Positions 1-5,225 of a DNA stretch of 18,704 nt are shown piece by piece; position 1 is the first letter of the stretch; each line of letters opens with the position of its first letter. Position numbers and translations under genes: made by a program. The stretch is from CAYFQH01 sp964345215 (GTDB taxonomy: Bacteria; Bacillota; Clostridia; Christensenellales; Aristaeellaceae). A model generated the notes under the pieces. The model saw nothing but the letters and a program-made list of their open reading frames with translations, had not been told where the DNA came from and made no database searches. The DNA lies in contig CAYFQH010000040.1 of assembly GCA_964345215.1 (NCBI GenBank), positions 1 to 18,704 of the forward strand. The letters are read 5' to 3'.

Positions 1-30
1 GTTGGCCCAATCACAGCGGATGATTTCCAT
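1..30 (-). CDS. 5' end of a leftward gene, possibly DNA-3-methyladenine glycosylase I (Tag)
   Basis: Only the first ten codons are inside the window. They read MEIIRCDWAN on the minus strand, starting at an ATG at 28-30. The start is supported by a strong AAGGAGG site at 38-44, seven bases upstream. Tag proteins usually begin with a very short stretch followed by R-C-x-W, in which the cysteine is a zinc ligand, so the RCDWA at residues 5-9 fits that family. Tag removes 3-methyladenine from alkylated DNA. Ten residues cannot prove the assignment and another protein is possible. The gene start itself is well supported; the product is a guess. Confidence 0.4.
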   Translation of the reverse strand, partial: MEIIRCDWAN

Positions 31-71
31 ATCAACGCCTCCTTGTAAAATACTCATCTTATTTTGCTTAT

Positions 72-99
72 ATAATAGCACAAAAAGGGCTGCTGGGAA
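72..99 (-). promoter_or_regulatory. candidate promoter of the leftward gene at 1-30
   Basis: On the minus strand an extended -10 (TG, one base, then TATTAT at 72-77, with the TG at 79-80) lies about 40 bases before the start codon. A poor TTCCCA (94-99) sits 16 bases further upstream as a possible -35. The element overlaps the terminator of the flavodoxin gene, so the flavodoxin and the next gene are probably separate transcription units. Confidence 0.4.
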
Positions 100-110
100 C
101 AGTCAGCGGC
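81..110 (-). terminator. intrinsic terminator of the flavodoxin gene
   Basis: On the minus strand the arms GCCGCTG (104-110) and CAGCAGC (89-95) pair with one C-A mismatch around an 8-base loop and run into CCTTTTTG. The left arm overlaps the last base of the stop codon, so the hairpin follows the flavodoxin gene directly. Confidence 0.6.
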
Positions 111-571
111 TAGAGGCTGTTTAACCACTGTTGCAGCTGTTGTTCGCTATGGTCGCCTGGCGATGAAAAACCCGGCAGGATCTTTGATTTTGGACACTCT
201 TTTTTGATGTTTATTTCAATTTCTCCAAACCCTTCGCCCCCGTGAGTGCAAAATGGAATAAGCTCTTTTCCATCTAAAGGCACCCCGCGTAAAAAACTGA
301 GTACAGGCGGCGCAAAAGCTTTAAACCAATTGGGGCTGCCAATAAAAATTCTTTCATATTGAGCTGTGGATTCACAACCGGAAAGAAGCTTTGAACAATA
401 GCCCCGTTCGATTTCCTGGCGGGCCTCTTTGGTGGCGCCGTTATAGGTAAAGGTATATGGTTTTATAGGTGTTAAGGCCCGCAGGTCTCCGTTGGTAAGC
501 ACCGCAATATCCTCTGCCAAGCTTTTTGTCAAGCCGGAGTAGGAGTAATAGACCACCAGCGTTTCAGCCAT
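110..571 (-). CDS. small flavodoxin-family protein
   Basis: This is a 153-residue, single-domain flavodoxin-like protein, expected in the cytosol and binding FMN for low-potential electron transfer. The N-terminus (VVYYSYSGLTKSLAE, residues 6-20) is the beta strand and phosphate-binding loop. The segment IFIGSPNWF (75-83) is the second FMN-contacting loop, and THGGEGFG (109-116) matches the third conserved glycine-rich segment. The frame stays open upstream to 850, but I chose the ATG at 571 because a GGGAGGG site lies just before it (575-581) and flavodoxin homology begins exactly there. The longer reading would add 93 residues antisense to the radical SAM fragment. It could be an electron donor or an NAD(P)H:quinone-reductase-like flavodoxin; the substrate cannot be read from sequence. 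Confidence 0.88.
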   Translation of the reverse strand: MAETLVVYYSYSGLTKSLAEDIAVLTNGDLRALTPIKPYTFTYNGATKEARQEIERGYCSKLLSGCESTAQYERIFIGSPNWFKAFAPPVLSFLRGVPLDGKELIPFCTHGGEGFGEIEINIKKECPKSKILPGFSSPGDHSEQQLQQWLNSL

Positions 572-599
572 CTTTATCCCTCCCAGTCCATGTTCGCCC

Positions 600-1379
600 T
601 TAAGACTGTGGGCTTCATCCCTTGAAGCGAAAGTATGCCAAATTACCTTTTTTGGCATGGAGGAAAACACGGACTGGGGCACCCGAAGAAAAGGGGCATT
701 TCGCGACAATTTATTAGCCACAGAACGTTTGCTTGGCGCCGGCATTGCGCCGCGTTGGCAGTTATTTATTACCAAACGATCCTTGAGGGAACTGAACGAA
801 TGGAAAAAGCTTTTGCTGGATTTGCGCCTTGTTGAACGTTGCCGTGACATCGGACAAAAATTTGAATTTTTTATTGCCGGTATGTCTCCGGAAGGGAACG
901 GTTATGAACTTGAGGAGGAGCGCCTTGAACTGGAGGATTTGGCAAAAATTCCCGATTGGATGATCAGAGGGAGTCGGGATGGAATAACCTTGCTGGGCAA
1001 ACCGGAGGCTGAGTTGTACAGCGAACTTTTTGCAACAAATTCACCGCCCAATATGGCTGTAAACGTTAAGGCCCTTGCGGTAAATGAGAATTTTGATGTT
1101 TATCCAAATATTGCCGAGCCGTCAGAATGGTGGCGGCTCGGCAATTTAAAAACCGATGGGGTGGATCATATTATCAAAACATACCGTGATGAAACAACCC
1201 GAGGAATGAGTGCAAACAAAACAATATTGATTTCAGAATTAATCCGCCGGTACGGTAACCCGAACAGCAAAAAAATGTATACCAGGGATGATCTTATTTG
1301 TCGCCTTATGCATCAGAGGGGTATGGATGATGTAAAAAAAAGAGGAAGAATACAAAGCGAATCCTTTGTTCGGCTTTAA
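600..1379 (+). pseudogene. 5'-truncated radical SAM family protein (C-terminal part only)
   Basis: The frame encodes the C-terminal part of what I recognise as a radical SAM enzyme. After a beta-strand VCQITFFGMEENTDW (about 636-680) come TRRKGAFRDNLLAT, GIAPRWQLFITKRSL, an SPEGNGYELEE segment and a C-terminal YGNPNSKKMYTRDDL motif. Nothing contains the CxxxCxxC cluster motif that would bind the 4Fe-4S cluster, and the protein-like signal fades upstream of about position 600, where the flavodoxin start region lies on the other strand. The first ATG in frame (657) has no Shine-Dalgarno site and would cut through the conserved strand, so a 240-residue protein from there would lack the catalytic half. 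I infer a remnant left by a deletion or rearrangement, or an assembly join. The substrate of the intact enzyme is unknown to me. Confidence 0.65.
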
Positions 1380-1383
1380 TAAA

Positions 1384-2568
1384 TTAAGCCTTCTCAATCT
1401 TTTCCGCTGCCGCCTGGAGCATAGGTACTGCATCCAGGGCCTCCCAGGGCAGGCTCAACTCACTGCGGCCAAAGTGGCCATAGGCGGCAGTTTGGCGGTA
1501 AATGGGCCGGCGCAGCTGAAATTTTTCAATAATAGCATTGGGGCGCAGGTCAAAGTTTTCCATCACCAGTTTTTCCAGTATTTCATCAGGGTATTTGCCG
1601 GTACCCTTGGTGTCTACCATGAAGCTTACGGGCCGGGCAACGCCAATGGCATAGGATACAGCCACTTCACACCGGTCACAAAGGCCGGCAGCCACCAGGT
1701 TTTTAGCTACATAGCGGCAGGCGTAGGCAGCGGACCGGTCTACCTTGGTGGGGTCTTTGCCGCTAAAGGCACCGCCCCCATGGCGGGCATAGCCCCCATA
1801 GGTATCCACAATGATTTTGCGGCCTGTTAAACCGCTGTCTCCGGCGGGGCCGCCCAAAACAAAGCGCCCGGTGGGGTTTACATAAATTTTGGTTTTGTCG
1901 CTCATTAATTCCTTAGGTATTTCAGTGGCGATGACCATTTTTTTAATGGAACTTTCAATTTCTTTTTGGGCAATGCTGTCGCTGTGCTGGGTCGATACCA
2001 CAATGGCATCAATGTGTACAGGCTTATGGTCTTCATAAGTAATGGTTACCTGGGCTTTGCCATCAGGGCGCATCCAGGGCAGGGCCCCATCTTTGCGCAG
2101 GGCCGTTAGGCGTTTGGTTAGCTTGTGGGCCAGGTACAGGGCCATGGGCATGTATTCTTCTGTTTCGTTACAAGCAAAACCGAACATCATGCCCTGGTCG
2201 CCGGCGCCGGTTTCCTGGTCGGCGGCACCTTTGGCCTCTAAAGCCTGGTCAACCCCCTGGGCAATATCTGGGGACTGCTCGTGCACCGATGTAAGCACAG
2301 CGCAGCTGTGGCCGTCAAAATATAATTTAGAGTGGTTGTAGCCAATGTCTAAAACCACCTGGCGGGCAACGGATGCCATGTCTACGTAGCTATTGGTGGT
2401 TACTTCCCCCATTAACAAAATCATCCCCGTGGTAGCGCAGGTTTCAAGGGCTACGCGGGCCATAGGGTCTTTTTCTAACAGGGCATCCAAAATGGCATCG
2501 GAAATTTGGTCGCACATTTTATCGGGATGGCCCTCGGTAACAGATTCGGATGTAATTTGATAGCGCAT
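1384..2568 (-). CDS. metK: S-adenosylmethionine synthetase
   Basis: This gene makes AdoMet from methionine and ATP, with hydrolysis of the tripolyphosphate intermediate. It is a cytosolic, Mg- and K-dependent tetramer. The 394-residue product has the family's usual length. Visible signatures are the N-terminal TEGHPDK (11-17, with the catalytic His14), the hexapeptide GAGDQG (121-126) and the glycine-rich loop GGGAFSGKD (264-272). The start at 2568 follows an AGGAGGAG site (2573-2580) and gives the standard MRYQITSESV beginning; a start 13 codons upstream would fall inside the leader terminator. Expression should be controlled by the SAM-I riboswitch at 2641-2743 and the terminator at 2590-2620, giving feedback by AdoMet. 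It is convergent with the radical SAM fragment, with four bases between the stops. Confidence 0.98.
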   Translation of the reverse strand: MRYQITSESVTEGHPDKMCDQISDAILDALLEKDPMARVALETCATTGMILLMGEVTTNSYVDMASVARQVVLDIGYNHSKLYFDGHSCAVLTSVHEQSPDIAQGVDQALEAKGAADQETGAGDQGMMFGFACNETEEYMPMALYLAHKLTKRLTALRKDGALPWMRPDGKAQVTITYEDHKPVHIDAIVVSTQHSDSIAQKEIESSIKKMVIATEIPKELMSDKTKIYVNPTGRFVLGGPAGDSGLTGRKIIVDTYGGYARHGGGAFSGKDPTKVDRSAAYACRYVAKNLVAAGLCDRCEVAVSYAIGVARPVSFMVDTKGTGKYPDEILEKLVMENFDLRPNAIIEKFQLRRPIYRQTAAYGHFGRSELSLPWEALDAVPMLQAAAEKIEKA

Positions 2569-2589
2569 TTTTCTCCTCCTTATAATAAG

Positions 2590-2620
2590 CAAAACAAACG
2601 CCTGCAAAATCAGCAGGCGT
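2590..2620 (-). terminator. leader terminator of the metK riboswitch
   Basis: On the minus strand an 8-bp perfect stem (ACGCCTGC at 2613-2620 and GCAGGCGT at 2598-2605) closes a 7-base loop and is followed by TTGTTTTG. It lies 20 bases downstream of the riboswitch P1 helix and 22 bases before the metK start codon, where the expression platform of an S-box leader is expected. AdoMet binding should favour this hairpin and stop transcription. Confidence 0.85.
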
Positions 2621-2640
2621 TACAATTTGTGGTCAATTGC

Positions 2641-2743
2641 CTTATCTGCCAACACTGATTTTCTTCAGGTTGCGGGATGTAGCACCTAGCCTAGGCTGGT
2701 TGCTGGGTTTCATCGGGCCCGTCCCTCCGCCGCTCGTGATAAG
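2641..2743 (-). promoter_or_regulatory. SAM-I riboswitch (S-box leader) of metK
   Basis: Read on the minus strand, the element is closed by CTTATC (2738-2743) pairing with GATAAG (2641-2646), the usual P1 helix. Inside are the conserved S-box blocks: CGAGCGGCGGAGGGA, GGCCCGATGAAACCC, GCAACC, a GGTGCTA block, and a final hairpin before GATAAG. This order and wording is diagnostic of the SAM-I class. It sits between the sigma-A promoter at 2778-2806 and the terminator at 2590-2620, directly upstream of metK, so it should switch metK off when AdoMet is plentiful. Confidence 0.95.
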
Positions 2744-2777
2744 GTATGAAAGCAGGGTTTGCTTTATTTCAAAGGTG

Positions 2778-2806
2778 AGCATAGCACAGTTGAGCTTAAA
2801 AGTCAA
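2778..2806 (-). promoter_or_regulatory. sigma-A promoter of metK
   Basis: On the minus strand TTGACT (2801-2806) and TATGCT (2778-2783) are separated by exactly 17 bases. Transcription would begin about 30 bases before the S-box P1 helix. The -35 lies 14 bases past the stop codon of the zinc-ribbon gene. Confidence 0.8.
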
Positions 2807-2819
2807 TTAGGTGAATGTT

Positions 2820-3503
2820 TTAACGGCTTGGGGGCTGCACCTGTTTTAGCACTTTGTAGCGGATGTGGAGCAAAAAGCCCAGGCCGATCAAACCCAACAG
2901 CCCGGCAAAAACCACACGGCCAGGGAAAAAGTTGCCGGAAAGGTTAAGCCCTAACAGGGGCAGAAAAGCCAGGTTGCGAACCAAGGCCGAAAGGTAGGAG
3001 TGAACGGGGGAAAATTCATCCATAACCATGTTGGGGTTGGCAATAACCCAGCCAGCGTTGTCTTTGCGCTTTTTACCATCGGCATAGTTTAAAAAACCGA
3101 TAAAGGCAAGGCCGATCATGGCAATCATCACAATAGCCGCCGTCAGTTGGTTTTGCTTATAATAGGCAATAGAGGACACCTGGTCGGGGGGGATAACCTT
3201 TAGAGCATTGGCACAGTTGATAAAAATAATTAAATACGAAAGGGCACAAATAATGGCAAAGGCAATTTGCCCAATGCCTGTAATCATCCAAATAAGGCCC
3301 TGAGTATCAATTTTGGCCGCTAAGGTATAAGCGGGATTTTGGGCGGCTTTGCCTGGACTAGGAGCTGGGCCGCCTCCCTGTGCGGGTGGGACTGCACCTT
3401 GGGGCGGCTGCTGGCCTCTTACAGGCTGAAAAGCCAACCCACAGTTTGTGCAATGATCATATCCTTGTAAAACCGGGGCATTACAGCGAGGACAGTTTGT
3501 CAT
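2820..3503 (-). CDS. zinc-ribbon membrane protein of unknown function
   Basis: The 227-residue product starts with a four-cysteine zinc ribbon (C4, C7, C18, C21). A Pro/Gln/Gly-rich linker (about 27-55) follows, then hydrophobic segments at about 70-96, 118-138, 174-190 and 196-214. It is therefore an integral membrane protein with a cytosolic metal-binding N-terminus. Such ribbons precede many unrelated membrane domains in Bacillota, so the fold does not give a function and I do not recognise the membrane domain. The start at 3503 has GGAG ten bases upstream and begins right before the ribbon; starting 17 codons earlier would put unrelated residues ahead of it. It is followed by metK, but metK has its own promoter and riboswitch, so the two are probably only neighbours. 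Confidence 0.8.
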   Translation of the reverse strand: MTNCPRCNAPVLQGYDHCTNCGLAFQPVRGQQPPQGAVPPAQGGGPAPSPGKAAQNPAYTLAAKIDTQGLIWMITGIGQIAFAIICALSYLIIFINCANALKVIPPDQVSSIAYYKQNQLTAAIVMIAMIGLAFIGFLNYADGKKRKDNAGWVIANPNMVMDEFSPVHSYLSALVRNLAFLPLLGLNLSGNFFPGRVVFAGLLGLIGLGFLLHIRYKVLKQVQPPSR

Positions 3504-3825
3504 AACTCTGATACTCCTTTCAAAAACCAATCTAAAATCAGGTTGCATATACATGCATTCAAGGCTCTACTACTCATTAAACGAAAGAGCCGTTGAAATT
3601 GTTCCCCAAAATGTTAAATATATTATTATTATATAATAGCCTAACAAAAAAAGAAAGATTTATTGGTCCGAGGGAGGAAATAAGGCCTTGATTACCCCAA
3701 AAAGCTTTAAAAATGAACAGAATGTAACATTTACCCTCCTAGCGTTTTTTTTATTGAACAAAAATAAAGATTATGCAATAATAAAGTCAATACACGGCAC
3801 TGCCGTAAAGAAAGGATTACATGTG
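3504..3825. other. divergent intergenic region between the zinc-ribbon gene and the foldase gene
   Basis: This 322-base A/T-rich stretch lies between two divergently read genes. It holds the candidate foldase promoter at 3754-3782 and a run of overlapping TA-rich, -10-like sequences around 3615-3640 (including TATAAT at 3632-3637). No clear -35 identifies the leftward promoter. A GGCTCT/AGAGCC inverted repeat (3563-3568 and 3586-3591) would form a small hairpin in the leftward leader. A purine-rich GAGGGAGGA near 3670 resembles a ribosome site before a TTG at 3688, but the frame from there only adds 46 residues ahead of a complete signal peptide, so I do not use it. Confidence 0.5.
3754..3782 (+). 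promoter_or_regulatory. candidate sigma-A promoter of the foldase gene
   Basis: TTGAAC (3754-3759) and AATAAT (3777-3782) are 17 bases apart and lie 44 bases before the chosen start at 3826. The match to consensus is four of six and five of six. Confidence 0.55.
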
Positions 3826-4906
3826 ATGAAACAAAAAAAGATTTTATCTTGGATCATGCTTTTGGTTTTAGCCCTTACCGTTTCTCTTGGTGCTTTTGCT
3901 CAAGAAGGGGAACAAAAGGCCTTAGACCAAAGAAGTGACGAGGAAGTGGTGGCAAAAGCCTTTGGAGAGGATNNNNNNNNNNNNNNNNNNNNNNNNNNNN
4001 NNNNNNNNNNNNNNNNNNNNNNNNNNNNNNNNNNNNNNNNNNNNNNNNNNNNNNNNNNNNNNNNNNNNNNNNGCCTTTGATCAAATGGTTGAAAGCCAAA
4101 AGGGTGAATATGAAAACAGCATTTATAACTACGAAATCGCCCAGTACAGCGGCACGGTTCCTTATTACCGGCCTGCGGGCTACAGGGGCGTAGGCCATAT
4201 TCTTTTAGAGGTTGATGAAGGCCTTTTAAAAACCTACCAAGAGCTCCAGGCAAGGCTGGAAGAGCAAAACAATACAGCAGAAATTGCTGCTGATGCAGGG
4301 GAGACCCAAGCACCTGCTCAGGAAGATGAAGTAACCCCCGAACAGATTGAAGAAGCCAGGCAAGCCATTCTATCCTCCGTACAGGCTACGGTAGATGAAA
4401 TTATGGGAAAATTTGAAGGAGGCGAATCTTTCGCCAGCCTGGTTGAGGCCTATGGAACGGACCCGGGCATGACAGTGGAACCCAACAAAACAGAAGGCTA
4501 TGCTGTCAATATTGAGTCTATTTTGTTCGACAGCGCTTTTGTTGCCGGTTCTTTTTCCGATAAAATGCAAAAACCCGGGGATGTAAGCGATCCGGTGGTC
4601 AGCAGTTTTGGAGTGCATATTTTGCACTATGTTAAGGATTTGGCAGAGGGTAGTGTTGAGTATACCGATACCATAAAAGAATCCCTCAGGGAATCGGTTC
4701 TTTCCACCAAACAAGGGGAAGTGTTTAACGCCCTGGTTCAAGAAAAGATAGACAGCGGTACTGTAGAGTATCTGATCACCGGCCCCGCTACCCAGGAAGA
4801 GGCGGCTGATACAAGCGAAGACAGCCCTCAGGCAGAAGGGGAAGAAACCCCGGCAGAGGAAACCCAGGAAGGAGAAGGCCCGGAGGAACCGGCTCCCCAG
4901 CCATAA
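3826..4906 (+). CDS. secreted parvulin-type peptidyl-prolyl isomerase (PrsA/SurA-like foldase), interrupted by an assembly gap
   Basis: The gene begins with a signal peptide, MKQKKILSWIMLLVLALTVS, ending near AFA-Q. No lipobox is visible, so export followed by signal-peptidase-I cleavage is likely, unlike the lipoprotein PrsA of Bacillus. The start at 3826 follows AAAGGA; an in-frame GTG lies one codon earlier. A 100-N run removes the middle, probably including most of the SurA_N-like chaperone domain. After it comes a parvulin domain: first strand VGHILLEV (about 4190-4213), helix FASLVEAYGTDPG, GDVSDPVVSSFGVHILHYV (about 4580-4630). About 50 acidic, low-complexity residues are inserted after the first strand, and the tail is a Pro/Glu-rich repeat-like stretch. 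The role would be folding of exported proteins outside the membrane. Frames on the two sides of the gap differ (true missing length should be a multiple of three), so it is best treated as one gene. Confidence 0.82.
3973..4072. other. assembly gap of unknown length (100 N) inside the foldase gene
   Basis: Exactly 100 N. The coding frame before it and the coding frame after it are offset, although both clearly belong to one foldase, so 100 is a placeholder length. Confidence 0.95.
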
Positions 4907-4940
4907 GATTACCTTTAGCTTTAAATGAATCTAAAGAAAT

Positions 4941-4979
4941 ACTGCACAAGTTGACCGCGATAGCGGGGCAGTTCTTTTT
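4941..4979 (+). terminator. probable intrinsic terminator of the foldase gene
   Basis: An outer ACTGC/GCAGT stem (4941-4945, 4968-4972) encloses an inner CCGC-GATA-GCGG hairpin (4955-4966), followed by TTCTTTTT. It lies 35 bases after the stop codon. The unpaired bases between the two stems make it less regular than a classic terminator. Confidence 0.5.
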
Positions 4980-4987
4980 AGGTAAAC

Positions 4988-5071
4988 CAGGGTCAAAAGT
5001 TCTCCCGATGAAGGTATTAACCCTGTAGTCTTTTCCTTGTTCTTCGCAAAAATCCCTTCCTCCTTCATCGG
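4988..5071. repeat. nested inverted repeats in the foldase-pyrophosphatase gap
   Basis: CCGATGAAGG (5005-5014) is matched by its perfect complement CCTTCATCGG (5062-5071), 47 bases apart. CAGGGT (4988-4993) pairs with ACCCTG (5020-5025), overlapping the first pair so the two cannot form together. TTGACC (4951-4956) is also complementary to GGTCAA (4991-4996). The block has no coding signal. It could be a structured small RNA ending at the terminator at 5111-5148, or the remnant of a small mobile repeat. Confidence 0.4.
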
Positions 5072-5110
5072 CCTTCCTTTTGTGCTTATTACCCTAAACA
5101 AAATAAAAAC

Positions 5111-5148
5111 AAAAAAATGGCAGCCTTTTTTCAGGCGGCCATTTTTTT
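5111..5148. terminator. bidirectional intrinsic terminator
   Basis: AAAAAAATGGC/GCCATTTTTTT (5111-5121 and 5138-5148) and an inner GCC/GGC extend one stem with a single A-G mismatch around an 8-base loop. The A tract on one side and T tract on the other make it work in both directions. It ends four bases before the -35 of the pyrophosphatase promoter and so insulates that gene. Confidence 0.8.
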
Positions 5149-5151
5149 GTA

Positions 5152-5180
5152 TTGACAGATATTATGCAAATTTTTATAAT
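5152..5180 (+). promoter_or_regulatory. consensus sigma-A promoter of the pyrophosphatase gene
   Basis: TTGACA (5152-5157) and TATAAT (5175-5180) match the consensus perfectly with a 17-base spacer, 45 bases before the start codon. This predicts strong, constitutive transcription. Confidence 0.93.
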
Positions 5181-5225
5181 AAAAAGAGTTGGGTAAAAAT
5201 GAATATACGCTAAGGAGGTATCCCT

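Larger units (their letters stand above)
4907..5225. other. 319-base intergenic region rich in inverted repeats
   Basis: No convincing protein gene is present. It contains the foldase terminator (4941-4979), a block with overlapping inverted repeats (4951-5071), a bidirectional terminator (5111-5148) and the pyrophosphatase promoter (5152-5180). The long minus-strand frame across 5094-5357 runs through the terminator and promoter and is not believable. Confidence 0.7.

Noticed and set aside
1373..1390. GGCTT/AAGCC inverted repeat between the converging radical SAM fragment and metK
   Set aside because: The stem is short with a bulge and there is no T tract on either side, so I do not call it a terminator.
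3688..3825. Upstream TTG start with a GAGGGAGGA site for the foldase gene
   Set aside because: It would place 46 unrelated residues before a complete signal peptide and would lie upstream of the better promoter at 3754-3782.
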